Shown: positions 32,881 to 43,882, counted from the first letter of the stretch. The stretch: 64,000 nt of DNA from Episyrphus balteatus (GCF_945859705.1 NC_079134.1:67948625-68012624), one strand, 5' to 3'. The notes: generated from the sequence alone by a model not told the origin. Program-made: numbers and translations.

Positions 32881-33916
32881 TGCAAAGTTTTCAACTTTCA
32901 TTTTAAGTGTTTTTGCGAAGTTTATTTGAAGTTGAGTTTGTTCGAGTGATTAAAATAAAGCTTAAAGAGTGATCAAATTAAAGCTTTGAGTTGAGTGCAA
33001 TATTTTGATTAAAGTGAGGTGAATTACACAAACTTGGTGAATTTAATAAATTGACATTTGAATGTTTGTTTTGATTTCGTGAATTTATTTCTACGAATTA
33101 TTTGATTTGATTTCTTGATAAGTGGTTGATTTTTTTTTTTATTTTGATTTCTTTTCGATTTAAAGTATACCTTATGATGAATTGTTTAATTTAAATGAAA
33201 ATTGAATTAAATTGATTTCGATTATGTTTGCTGAATGTGATGAAATGTGAATTGGATTAAAAGTGTATTAATTAAATTCTTGATTAAATTATGTGAATTA
33301 TGATTTCATAAATTTATTAATGCATTTTGAATTTGTAGTGTTGTGAAAATTAGTGAATTTTTAAAATTAAAATGAATTTAATAAATTTTGTTGTATTTTG
33401 TTGTATGTTAATAAATGATGAATAAATTTTATTCAAACATTTTATTATTTTGTTTAAAGTTTTCATTTTTGGTCGTTTAGCTTTGACGTTTGCTGTTTGG
33501 AGCGTAATTCAATAAATTTTGTTGTGTATTTTTGTGGTTTTAAATTTAATAATTTTACATGAAATGTAAATCAAAGGCTTGCGTTGTTGCAGAGTTTATT
33601 TAATTATTAAAATTTAATAATAACGAAATTTTATTTGCTATGTTGAAAATTAGTGATATTTTGTGAATCAAAATCCATATTTAATAATTTTATGTTATAT
33701 TAATTTTTTTAAATATAGATGATTAATATGAAATTAATTTGTTTTAATTGTTGATTTGAATGATGATTTTATTGAGTTTTGATTGAAATGTTGGTTGATG
33801 ATTTTTTTGTTGATGAATGATTTTTTATTGAATTTTATTGAAATGCTGGGTTTTGATGAATTGATGATGTTTTATTTGAATGTTGATCGTTTTATTTGTT
33901 GATTGGTGGTTATTAG
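32881..33916. other. AT-rich 3' non-coding region of element E
   Basis: No supported gene. Very AT-rich, similar in character to 18266-19968. No 3' LTR matching 39445-39708 could be recognised. Confidence 0.5.
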
Positions 33917-35111
33917 TTAAATAATCCCAGCTTGCATACAAATTTTTGCAATCGGCCGTTTTAATTGTCCGGATTTTGTTTTGACGGTGGCAACACGAAC
34001 AAGTCCGTCCGACCCGCAATGTGTGCCTTCAATTCGCGCAAGATTCCAATACGTTGGTGGAAGACGCTCATCTTTGAGAAGAACCAAGTCTCCTATCTTT
34101 GGCATTTCTTTTACTTGAGTCCATTTTGGATGTTGTTGTAGCCTAGACTAGACAGGTACTCCGAGTTCCATTTTTGCCAGAACTCTTCAGTGATTGCTTG
34201 AATTCGTTTCCATCGGTCGAGATGTGTGACGTCTTATTTCCGCTTGTGGAATTGCGTGTAGCGAATCACCAACTAGGAAATGCGCAGGGGTGAGCGCATT
34301 TAAATCGTCGAGGCTATCAGAGAGCGGGCATAGGAGTCTCGAATTCAGATGCGCTTCTATTTGGGCTAGAAGCGTCGTGAGCTCCTCGAAAGTTAGCCGC
34401 TCAGTTCCGACAACTCGTTTTAGATGGTATTTGACCGATTTCACTCCAGCTTCCCATAAGCCACCGAAGTGAGGAGAAGCAGGAGGAATAAAATGCCAAT
34501 TAGTACCATGATTTGGAAGGATTTCGGCGATTTGTTCCCAATCATATTTCGCTTCCTTAAGCATCTTAGCAAATTCATTGTTTGCACCGACAAAATTTGT
34601 TCCGCAAAAGCTATAAATATGCGAGCAATTTCCTCTTCTGGCAATAAAACGCCGGAAAGCTGCCAAAAACGCTTGGGTGGTTAAATCTGACACCACTTCC
34701 AAATGGATGGCTTTGGTTGCCAAGCAAATGAAAATGGCGAAATAACCTTTCAGTATTTAAGCACCGCGAGCCTTCCAAGATTTTATTTCAATAGGCCCCG
34801 CGTAGTCGACACCAGTGTGGCTGAATGGACGGGACATACGAACTCGTACTGAAGGTAAATTTCCCATAAGCTGTTGCATATCGGCTGCCTTTTGTCTATA
34901 ACAAGAGATGCACCTATGCAGTTGATGTTTGACGCTTCGCCTTATCTGGCCAATCCAGCATTTCTGCCCAATGAAGTTTATCATTTGCTGCATACCGCCA
35001 TGAAAAGTGTTTTTGTGAGCATCTCGAACCACCAATCTTATTAAATGGTGGTTGTTTTGAAGAAGTATTGGATGCTGTGCATTGTAAGGTAGAAGAGAAT
35101 TTTCTAGACGC
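33917..35111 (-). pseudogene. pol: integrase of BEL element E
   Basis: HGGMQQMINFIGQKCWIGQIRR and CISCYRQK (zinc domain), GVDYAGPI, CLATKAIHLEVVSDL, YSFCGTNFVGANNEF, FGGLWEAGVKS, LTPAHFLVG, RLPPTYWNLARIE. The second catalytic Asp (YSDCG in element D) is Phe here, so the enzyme is dead. A stop lies at 34757 between RGA and ILKG, and the C-terminal segment is frameshifted. Interrupted upstream by the DNA element at 35115-36456. Confidence 0.83.
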
Positions 35112-35211
35112 CCTCCCCAACTAACATTTCAGCTTCGGTTAAGGTGTTACAAAAGCAACATTTCAGCTTCTTTTAAACTTTAGTAAGGTTGTTGGGCATG
35201 GTTGTTGTTGT

Positions 35212-35688
35212 TTTTTACACTTTCATATCATTTAAGTCAAAAAAACACGTTAATGAGTATTATTTTTTTGTGCTTTTTATTAAAGCCCAGTTTATTTTCA
35301 TAAAAAAAATAAGTTTTATTTCATAAAAAAGGCTACTGAAATTAATTAAAAAAAATAAACAAACTGAGTGAATTAAAAAAAAAATAATTTTTAAATACAA
35401 AATTTATTTAAATGAATTCACACTTTTTCTGAGCTTTATTTATTTGTTCTTTTCTTAACCACAATAGCTCAGAAAAAGTTTGAATTCATTTAAATAAATT
35501 TTGTATTTAAAAATTATTTTTTTTTTAATTCACTCAGTTTGTTTATTTTTTTTAATTAATTTCAGTAGCCTTTTTTATGAAATAAAACTTATTTTTTTTA
35601 TGAAAATAAACTGGGCTTTAATAAAAAGCACAAAAAATTAATACTCATTAACGTGTTTTTTTGACTTAAATGATATGAAAGTGTAAAA
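35212..35688. repeat. perfect-grade long palindrome, arms about 223 bp
   Basis: Arms 35212-35434 and 35467-35688 are reverse complements with very few differences (for example cacac versus caaac near the loop). The loop is 32 bp (35435-35466). The transcript would form a very long hairpin; as DNA it could extrude a cruciform. The arms are AT-rich and non-coding. Confidence 0.88.
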
Positions 35689-36060
35689 CAGCTTAAAAAA
35701 CGAAGAAAATTGTGTTTGATGCAAAATTGTGGAGAAACGGTTGTCCGCAGAAAAAAAGTTTTGAGACAAACTAAAACTGTAATAAATTCTTGATTGGTTG
35801 TAAAAAAAATTTTTCAAATCAAACGTAGTTTGGCAAAGATAAAGCCAGATAAGGGAAAAGAGAACAAAAATCATAAAAACCGTGGTAACTCGAAAACGGG
35901 ACGAAAACGAGAAAATTACCTCTTAAGTTTTTCGACTTAAAATGACCTCAGGAATCCATGGTTTTCGTTTGGGGCGGTGACTGTGGGACACCCTGTATAT
36001 AACATTCCATTAGTTTTTAGTATATCTATTAATAATAATTTTAAAAGTATATAATTTTTT

Positions 36061-36130
36061 TGCCACACCAGGAATCGAACTTCGTATCTGCTTGGTCGTA
36101 GTCCACCACTCTACCCACTCGGCCATCGGT
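36061..36130 (-). ncRNA. tRNA-derived SINE head / tRNA pseudogene
   Basis: On minus: a TGGCCGAGTGGG-type A box (36114-36125) and an AGTTCGATTCC-type B box (36071-36081) at tRNA-like spacing. The acceptor ends do not pair, so this is not a working tRNA. It resembles a SINE promoter head. A 38-bp imperfect duplication (tgtccgagcta...) lies just right of it at about 36147-36220. Confidence 0.65.
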
Positions 36131-36456
36131 TCAAAAGCAAAAAAATGTCCGAGCTAAATTATTGAATGTCAAAACCAAAAAGTGTCCGAGCTAGATCATG
36201 TAATATGAAAACCAAAAATCAAATAGAAAACTTGGTAATTTCTTAAAGCTTCTATAAATTCATTAAACAGGCTTATCCGAAAAAAAAGCTTTCTTCGTTT
36301 AAGTTTCTTTAACAGTATTTAAACAACTTATTAGAAGTTTTTAAACACGTCCAAACTTCTATAAGCAGTTAAATTCTGAAGCAAGCTCAATACAAGCTGT
36401 ATAAAAAGTATATAATTTGAGATTTCAATTTACAGAAGCTGTTGTGCTAGTTGGGT

Positions 36457-36719
36457 CCTACTCGGAGAATCCCATCAAAATCGATGAATGGATTCAAAGC
36501 AGGTAAGTGTTCAGGGATTTGTTTTTGCTTGATTTGTTCAATTTCACTCTCGAACATTTCCTTTTGTGTCGCTTTGATAATTAGTAAGTGAGCCAAATCC
36601 AATTCCCATGCTTGTAATGAACCGGTGATAATGCCTTTTAACTTAGGTGGACATTTTTGATGATAAATCGAACCGAAGTAGCAATGACTCGTACGACCTT
36701 GAGGAGACTCCTGCAGCAA
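36457..36719 (-). pseudogene. pol: RNase H-integrase junction of BEL element E
   Basis: Translates in pieces to RVIATSVRFI, GIITGSLQAWELDLAHLLI, ATQKEMFESEIE and FIDFDGILRVG, the segment before the integrase zinc domain in D. At 36720 it is joined directly to the region just before RT, so RT and RNase H (about 600 residues) are deleted. Confidence 0.78.
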
Positions 36720-37500
36720 GTTTCTTCTACAGTACTAAGAATTGCCGATAAGCGTTATGTCGGCTAAAACCCATTCCTGGATGACCTCCATCTTTGAAGG
36801 GCAGTTCGACCTGATAACGTCCATCTGGGAGACGTATGGTTTGTTCGGAAAAATGTTCTTCACATGCAATATTGTCCAGAGTTTCATATGTTGGAAACGG
36901 CATTTCCAAAAAACCTCTCCACTTGCATGCATAGCTCGTGAGTTTGAACGAAACTTTGAACTTGCCGTGGATTTTCCACTGGAACTTTCCCTAATACGAT
37001 CCACCCGAAATGCGTATTTTGCGCTATGGGTCCGTTACCATCCAGAGGTCTTTGAATTTCCGGAAGGAATATTTGGGCACAAACATCGCTTCCTAAGAGT
37101 AAGTCGATGGGAGCGGGTTCAAAGAAATAGGGATCGGCTAATGAGAGCTTCTTTAGGTGGTTCCATTTGCCGGGTATCACTCGTTGGGTCGGGAGATGGC
37201 CAGTCAGCGACTTGAATATATATGCCTGTATGGCAATCTCGAATGTCGAATGGCGGGATGCAAGATGTAAATCGACGGAGAATTGCGTTTTGCCACTGCT
37301 GACCATCCCTAACCCAGACGCCTCGACTAAGGTACGCCGCTTTTCCAGCTTCAGCAGTTGTGCAGCGGATTCCGTGATGAATGAAGTTTCTGATTCGGTG
37401 TCAATCAGAGCACGAATTCTGCCGTCTGCATCTCGGGCCTTCACAACTGCTGTCGCCAGAAGCACCTGGTGAGTTTGCACTTGAACATGCGACGTGTGGT
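36720..37500 (-). pseudogene. pol: protease and pre-RT region of BEL element E
   Basis: THQVLLATAVVKARDADGRIRALIDTESETSFIT is the protease start, with DTE in place of D-T-G. Further segments are HLPTQRVIPGKWNHL, LLLGSDVCAQIFLPEIQRP, GWIVLGKVPVENP and RLPDGRYQVELPFK. A frameshift lies near 36900. Close relative of element D. Confidence 0.82.
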
Positions 37501-38874
37501 AGTTAAAAGTGGTTCATTGGAGTTCTTTCGTTGGGTGGAACTCAGGTGAGTATGTGTTAACAGAAGCCTGGAATGTATTGGAACTGGTAGCCTTGGCTGA
37601 GAAGCTGTTCCAGCTATCCCAGCTACTGTCGCAGCAGCTCTTGATGCGCCAGCTTTATTTTGTTGTTGGTGATGTTATTGTTGTCGTTGTAGTTGTTGTT
37701 GTTGTGGTTGTTGTTGTTGCATGTGTTGTTGTTGTTGCGCGTGTTGATGTTGTTGCGTGTGTTGGGGTTGTTGTTGAAACGTGTTGTAGTGTAAAAGCGA
37801 GTGGTGTCTTTGCTGGCAGAAATGACAGCAGCTGAAACTGTAGCAGTCCTGAATCATATGTCCATATGAAAGGCAGTTTTCACAGACCTCAAGTCTAGGA
37901 ATGACATCTCTTCGTCCTGAGTAGCCCATATTCAGGAACTGCTGGCTCCTCCACAACGAATGCTGACTCTGATTGCACAGTTTGCATACAAGACGTTCCG
38001 CAGGTGATGTCTTCGGTGCGAAATTGGATGATTATTTGGCAGTTTGCTTAACATAAAAAGCTTTCGTCTTGGGAGGTTGAAAACGTTTGGTGTTGGTGGT
38101 AGACTCGTCCTTGCTGCGACTTGTTCCGGATTCATGTTGGACCATAACCTCAAGTGTGCGGAATCTAATATCAAAAAAGTCTGTAAATTCTTTAAATAAT
38201 GGAAGTTCTTTATCATTACCTAATTTCTCTTCCCACAGTTTTGAGTAGAGCTTGGCAATTTTTGAAGAAGAAACCATATCAGCACGATGTCCCATGAAGA
38301 CACTGGTACTTTCATGTTCTCAAGAGCAAGGACACACTCTCTGGTGTTATATAAAAAGTCCCTAATACCCGAAGCAGTTTCCCGTGGCAAGGAAGGTTGA
38401 CCAAAAAGGGCTTGCATCTGAATGTTCACCAGAATGCGTTTATGGTCATACCTCTCCTCCAGAAGCTTCCAAGCTTTATCATAGCTTGCAGGCATCCCCA
38501 ACCAAGCAAGATTGCAAAGAATGTAACTTATCGATATCGTCAATAGTAGTGTTATTGTGCACAAGGGACTGAAAGGTATCGTGAAAATCCCGCCAAGCCA
38601 CATACGACCCATCAAATTTAGGCAAATCTATTGGAAATCGAATAGCTGAATGTGATGATGAAGCCACTGAAAAGTTTGTCGGAGCCATCGTTTTTGCCTC
38701 ATTTGAAGCTACCGACTTCGCCCTTTCCAATGCCTCAACCAACTCTGCCTCATATTCTAAGTAGATTTCGTATATCTGATGGTCGTACACCTCTAGCAAA
38801 TCTTCTTTTTTCAAGCTTTCCTCCAACTTGCCGCCACTGATGATTGCCTCATGGTAGACTTTCGATGAAGCCAT
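37501..38874 (-). pseudogene. gag: Gag of BEL element E, frameshifted
   Basis: Starts MASSKVYHEAIISGGKLEE at 38874. RFPIDLPKFDGSYVAWRDFH and ERYDHKRILVNIQMQ match D Gag, then the reading moves between frames (at about 38520, 38250 and 38000). Zinc-knuckle cysteines (CENCLSYGHMIQDC, CHFCQQRH) are followed by a long CAA/CAG-type repeat coding polyglutamine (37670-37800). Confidence 0.8.
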
Positions 38875-39444
38875 ATCAGCCTCGAGCTAAGCAAGACGAA
38901 CTGAGGAGTATGCTGCAGTTCTGCGCTCTTTAGGGGCTTTTTTGAAATTCACAAGATCCTTACTTATCTTTTTGAGAATTCCTTTTTGTAACTCCCCATA
39001 TTTGTAACCACTTGCTTCAGTCATATTAATTTATATTTTTATTACAGAAACAATAAAAAACGATGAAAAGACAAGTTTACAACACGTACAACGACTTACT
39101 GCTTCTCTGCTGCTGCTACTGCTTGCCTGCTGCTGCTACTGCTACGGCTGCTACTGCTGCTGTAGCTACTAGGGCTCCGCTGACGTTTGTAGATAACCGA
39201 CGTGGTATTTAACGAAATTTAATATTAAATCGCGTTTGTTTTAGTTTTAAATTGGATTTGAATAATACTTTATTAAAATGTTTAAAATAATAATTATAAA
39301 GCCCTACCGATAGGGTCTTTATTAATTTTTTTTCTTAATTGAAACACACTGCACACATAAAATTGTTTTTTAAAAATGTTTATATGAAAATGTTTATTTA
39401 AAATATTTAATTGTTTAGTTCAATTGAATGCTCGAATTACCAAA
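38875..39444 (-). other. 5' leader of BEL element E
   Basis: Non-coding. Contains a GCA/GTA-rich triplet array on minus (39110-39175). The tgctcgaattacca segment (39429-39442) is in the position of, and similar to, the D primer-binding site. The short palindrome ccctatcggtaggg (39302-39317) is present. Confidence 0.55.
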
Positions 39445-39708
39445 TAATCACTCTATAATTTTGTTTAAATTTTATATAAAAAAGATAAATAAAATGACTT
39501 GGAAAATAAAACGCAACCACTTTGTTTGTAAGTAAAATTCGTTAATGTTTTATTTTTAGTCATAAGACCTATTATACAGCCGATTAATACAATCCATCAT
39601 CAATTTTATTAGGTTTAAAAAAGTAGCTCAATAGTGGAACGTATTTTGTATATCATTGCCCAATGAATAATATTAGTATTAAATTTACTACTTTTGTACT
39701 TTCGTACA
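39445..39708 (-). repeat. 5' LTR of BEL element E
   Basis: About 264 bp ending gtactttcgtaca like the D LTR, with shared segments (cataagacc, aacgtatt.. and the terminal 15 bp). It inserted into a gypsy pol gene: the adjacent gttccaaacgagcc (39709) encodes VPNEP in the gypsy frame. Confidence 0.72.
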
Positions 39709-40284
39709 GTTCCAAACGAGCCACATGAAATAGATGAGTATGTAGATAACCTGAAAAGAACACTGGCTGACATTCACCAATGGACCATGACAAATATAAA
39801 AGCATCTAGTGACAAGATGAAAACAAGATATGAAGATATGGTAGAAATGTGAACTCACCTTTAATAATTAAGAAACTACCTGGCCTCTGAACACATCCCT
39901 AAGAAAGTTCCTTGATGCTGAATATCCCAAAATAACCCACTGGACTGGAAGTATGAAGCGCCCCACTTCTGGAAGGGAAGTTTCGAGAAGCAAAGACGAG
40001 AACCTTCGAAGACATTCTCGAATCTCGAAATTCCGGTATAAAAGGACAGTGTAGACACCGACCGGATAAAGTTTGATTTTGAAAGTGAAAGAGTACTGTA
40101 CAAAGTGAAATAAAGTGTTGGAAATTGTTAGTAGTAAATAAAGTGATATAAAAGTGCGTTTGTTTGAGCGAATAATAAAAGTAAATTGAGTTATAATAAA
40201 GTGTGTTTTAATTTGAACGGATAGATACGTGGAAATTAAATAAACGAAATAAGTTTTATTGTGAACCCGGAATAAAACATTGCA
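39709..40284 (+). mobile_element. gypsy remnant (pol end fused to LTR), relative of G
   Basis: Plus-strand codons read VPNEPHEIDEYVDNL and NIKASSDKMKTRY, matching the integrase tail of G. At about 39838 they jump into the LTR (ggtagaaatgtgaac), skipping the end of pol and the start of the LTR. The LTR runs to aataaaacattgca at 40284. BEL sequence follows directly. Confidence 0.78.
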
Positions 40285-40542
40285 GTATTAAAATGATTGA
40301 GAATATATCGCGCTCGTTGGTAGGGCCGACACGAAGAGTTTCGTTTGAAGAGCAAGTTTTCGCGAACCCATCGAACACGACACGGATTTTTGCAGTACTA
40401 CTATCTTCTTTAAAAATTGCGTGATGAGATAAATAATAGTTTGGAGAATTTTTGATTTCGTTCAAAGGGATTTCTTCCATATGTCCAAAAGAAATGTATT
40501 CATGGATGAATTTCGAAAATTCCGATTTCAGATATGGCGTCG

Positions 40543-41916
40543 GTCGCCTCAATAAAATAATGTCGTATGTTACATTCGGCTACTTTTGGGAAAACGCAAT
40601 TAAAGTTCAGATTTTTTTTCTCGAAAACTGTACGGTGAATTTTTTTTTTAATACCATGACATATGCACCGAGTGGTTCGGCTAGTGAGTCCCAACTTGCT
40701 AGTCTTTTGTGGTATCACAATGGATAATTTGCCTGACAGCCACTACTACCTAACCTAACCTATGACATATACAGAAAATATTTGCCTATTGAATTATGTT
40801 AGAATTATTTCAATATTCCAATCCAGAAACGAATAATAGTCAATTTTCTCCAATATGCCGATGTCGTATGTTACGTTTTCACAGAAACTATTTGTTAACC
40901 AAACACATACGACAAATTGATGACACATACGACAAAAATAAGCAAAGTTTTATTCGAAACTTGTTTACGACATACGACAAATAGATGTCAAATTCAATGC
41001 GAAAAACAAATAACTAACGTTAATTTACTAACTTTTTAAAATCACATTGGCTCTTGGTAATGACCCGAGTTTAGCAAAACTCGAATTTAACAAAAACATC
41101 AATGGTAAAATAACATACCTACATCTAACTTCAAACAATTGGTTTAGATAGAAGCAGTTCACATATAAAATGATAGAACTTTTTAATTTGGAAGTTTGGA
41201 AGTGAGATGTATGTTTTATTTTTTTGTTAAAATCGAGGTTTGGCTTAATTCGGGTAGGTATATTACTATGAATTATTGACTTCACAACGCTTCATACAAG
41301 TTTCGTAGGGCCAAGTTTTTACTGTCACTGGATTCGAGACATTGAGGGAACCTAAAGGATCGGCATCAAAGAATTCATCTTCCAATATTTCGTTACGAAT
41401 GCTAAATTAATAAAATCATAAAACCACTATTTTATGCATTTTGTATGCATAAAATAGAGCATAAAGCTCCTCGGATAAACTTGGCGCAGGTCGACTCGTC
41501 CGACCTGCTCGACATCTTGATTGCAACTGAAATTACACTCGTCAGTGTATTTCCTTATGGGACAAACGACAAACGTTTACTGAAATTCTAGTAAAATATT
41601 GTTGTATGTGTTGCAAAAACAGCACATACGACAATTATTTACCGAACGAAGAAAAACACAGATTTGTATGAAAAAATTGTAGTATGTGATAATTTTTGTC
41701 GTATGTGCACGTTTTCTGTGCACTTACGACAAAAAGCTACTGAAAATGTTTGTAAACCTACACATACGACAAAATGCATAGCGATTATCTCGGAAACGGA
41801 CACAGATATCGAAAAACGGATTTCACAGAATGAAAGAAAAAAAATAAATTAGAAAAACTGCATTCAAATCTCAAAACCTCAATTTTGCACATACGACAAT
41901 ATTTTATTGAGGCGAC
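40543..41916. mobile_element. 1.37-kb DNA element with GTCGCC ends and dispersed CACATACGACA motifs
   Basis: The terminal repeats begin GTCGCCTCAATAAAATA and match 27 of 28 bp. At least 12 copies of a motif close to CACATACGACA, in both orientations, lie mostly in the outer thirds (for example 40863, 40904, 40924, 40970, 41601, 41623, 41697, 41761, 41888). No transposase is seen, so it is non-autonomous. It sits in BEL fragment H between NP and YLKSEF. The target duplication is unclear (a short cg/tcg is possible). Confidence 0.82.
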
Positions 41917-42089
41917 GATGGGTTAATATTTAATTTTCGTTCAATCGCATGAAAACGAACTGAAGCCGTACCTAGAGAATCTCCAAAGTGGAGGGTTTGA
42001 ATGGAAGCTCTACTTCATATTTGCCATCATGACAACGAGTGTGATATTTGACAAAATTCTCTTCCGCCAGTTACTCCTCGATAGACATT

Positions 42090-42176
42090 CCCTACTAACA
42101 ATTTTGCTTCTATAACGCTTTACAGGAGCAACAATTGCATCTGTAAAGCTTTATAGCACCAAAATTGTTTGTCGGG
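42090..42176. mobile_element. 87-bp MITE, almost all inverted repeat
   Basis: Arms of about 40 bp: CCCTACTAACAATTTTGCTTC against the inverted CCCGACAAACAATTTTGGTGC, flanked by tt on both sides. It splits BEL H between EKP and MSIEE. Ends resemble those of the 35115-36456 element. Confidence 0.75.
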
Positions 42177-42330
42177 TTGGTTTCTCGTAGGACACCTCTT
42201 CAAGCCTAAAAATTTTTCTAAGTCAAATACTAACCCATGATCTATGCGAGTGTGGAAACTTTGTATTTTTGAAGGTCGCGAGTCACAACCAACGATAACC
42301 CATCCAAAAATTGTTGGAATCTATCGGCCC

Positions 42331-42915
42331 TTAAAACTTTTAAATTTTTCCAATGTGACTCATCTTCAGCAATACACTAATTGGTACCTATATACAAATT
42401 ACAACAAAATTAGAATAAATATATAAACATACAAAATTTTAACAAAGAATATGTCGCAAAAGAAAAGTAAAAGTAAATGAAAAATGAGTAAAAGAAAAAA
42501 CATAAAAACATAATTTAAATGAAGAGTTGGAGTGAGAGAGTCATATTAGATTGAAAAGTGGTGATGTAATATTCCCGTCATCGCTGTTCATCAAGTTTTC
42601 GTTGATATGTATGTATATTAGGGCGTTCGTTATTTTTGAATCAATTCCTAAGCGAAAAAACTGTTTCTAGATCATAAAAAAAATCCTCTAATTTTTTCAA
42701 ATTTTGATTTTGACACAAGAGGGTTAAAGTTTTTTCTCATTCAAAATAGGTATGTGTTGACAGATGAGGCCATTTTTTATATAGATATAGACTTAAATCA
42801 AAACATTAAACAACGTTTTTAAAAAGGTATAAATCATTTTTCAAAGAGCAGGGGTTTAGTCAGTGCTGTGTTTATACTTTACAGTTTTTGCAGTACCAAC
42901 TTGGAAACTCAACGT
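42331..42915. other. AT-rich stretch without recognised content
   Basis: No gene or clear repeat boundary is visible between BEL H and the Penelope-like fragment. Confidence 0.35.
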
Positions 42916-43013
42916 GTCAAATCCAGACGTCTCAAAACTGTATGCACTTCCAAAAGTACACAAACCAGGTAACAAAATGCGACACATTGTTTCAAACATT
43001 ATCTCACCACAGT
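42916..43013 (+). pseudogene. Penelope-like RT fragment
   Basis: Plus-strand codons read KLYALPKVHKPGNKMRHIVSN then IISPQ, about 33 residues. The LPK.HKPG....IVS pattern is the signature of Penelope-type reverse transcriptases. It is too short to judge more and both ends are abrupt. Confidence 0.6.
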
Positions 43014-43089
43014 GCCGATTTTAACACTACCGGCGACCCTGGGCAAGATTGCACGTGGCGCCTCTCAAAAAAAAATTTTTGAAGCAATA

Positions 43090-43261
43090 GGTGTGTTTTT
43101 TATTACAACCGATGAAAAAAAAAAGAAAAGGACAACTCTAAGTTTTTGTTGTGTCTGCTGTTTTCGGAACATTCAATATACAGTGCTGCCAAGATTTCAG
43201 GTTAAGCCCCGATGCGTTTTTTTTTTGTCCAGTTAAGACCGGTGGTAATAAAAAACACACC
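43090..43261. mobile_element. 172-bp MITE with TA target
   Basis: Ends GGTGTGTTTTTTATTACAACC and its near-perfect inverse (43241-43261), flanked by TA on both sides (43088-43089; 43262-43263). Fits the Tc1/mariner-type 2-bp target. Confidence 0.75.
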
Positions 43262-43264
43262 TAA

Positions 43265-43882
43265 TGTCGTTTTAGATTCAATGATTCACTCATTCTGAAA
43301 TCCAATAAAAAAGTTCGAATCGCTTCCACTCAATTGTTGTGGTGAAAAATCAAATAAAAATGTTTTCTTTTTTTATAAGGAGAATTTGTTTGACATTTAT
43401 TTATTTAATGTTGTTTTCGATTGGCTCTCCGGAAGCGTCCGGAATCATTCCGAAGCCTTCTGAAAGTGTTTAATTCGCACAAACATGATAGACAGAACGC
43501 TTCTCAGAATAAAAAATCTATCCTTGATTTCAAAACAGAATTCACTCAAAATCAATAATATTTAAATAATTAAACGTCAAACCGAATTTCCTAGTAGAAT
43601 AGCAAAACAATTTTATTTGATTATTCACCAATACAGATATAAAATTTCAGAATTGAGTGGAAGCGATTCAGACTGTTTTATTGGATTTCAGAATGAGTAA
43701 ATCCTTGAGTGGAACCAATCGAAAACGACATAAATGTCAGTGATTTTGAGTGAATTCTGTTTTGAAATCAAGAAGAGAAAATCTCTCCTGAGAAGCGAAG
43801 CATTTTCGTGCGAATAAATAAACGCTTTCAGCAGGCTTCTGATTGATTCCGTACGCTTCTGGACGGCCAATCGAAAAGGACG
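43265..43882. mobile_element. MITE split by an inverted copy of its own family
   Basis: The outer copy has ends beginning TGTCGTTTT (43265) and, inverted, CGTCCTTTTCGATTGG (43882). Its left arm (43265-43337) is the inverse of 43650-43730, and its right arm (43735-43882) is the inverse of 43409-43555. The order arm1, arm2, arm1', arm2' is explained by a second copy (43409-43730) lying inside in the opposite orientation. Confidence 0.78.
43409..43730. mobile_element. inner MITE copy, inverted
   Basis: 322 bp, ends TGTTGTTTTCGATTGG and inverse, flanked by TAA on both sides (43406-43408; 43731-43733). A 3-bp TAA target is typical for PIF/Harbinger. Its ends contain the 29-bp shared segment with cgcttccactcaatt. 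Confidence 0.78.

Larger units (their letters stand above)
35115..36456. mobile_element. 1.34-kb DNA element with a giant palindrome, inside element E
   Basis: The ends read CCCCAACTAACATTTCAGCTTC and, inverted, ACCCAACTAGCACAACAGCTTC. A candidate 3-bp duplication cct flanks it (35112-35114; 36457-36459). It separates DGILRVG from GRLENSLLPY in E integrase. It contains the palindrome 35212-35688 and a tRNA-like SINE head (36061-36130). No transposase is seen. CCCNACTA ends also occur in the 87-bp element at 42090-42176. Confidence 0.72.
40285..42330 (-). pseudogene. pol: BEL/Pao pol fragment H with two inserted DNA elements
   Basis: Reading minus: GWVIVGCDSRPSKIQSFHTRIDHGL and DLEKFLGLEEVSYEKP (42330-42180), MSIEE...EENFVKYHTR and DGKYEVELPFK (42085-42000), FHAIERKLNINP (to 41917), then SEFSKFIHEYISFGHMEEI, NYYLSHHAIFKEDSS and KIRVVFDG (40540-40350). 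It is the protease-RT junction of a BEL element. Interrupted by the 87-bp MITE and the 1.37-kb element, and cut at 40285 by the gypsy LTR within FSIILI. Confidence 0.78.

Noticed and set aside
36061..36130. functional tRNA gene
   Set aside because: A and B boxes are present but the acceptor stem does not pair, so only a SINE head or pseudogene is supported.
37650..37835. separate valine-rich membrane protein on plus
   Set aside because: It is the antisense of the polyglutamine tract in element E Gag.
40744..40762. telomere-like cctaacctaacct
   Set aside because: Only about three units of an insect TTAGG-like repeat; too short to indicate a telomeric site. A similar short run is at 32428.
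43012..43236. 74-codon plus ORF
   Set aside because: Runs from the Penelope-like fragment into a MITE; chance frame.
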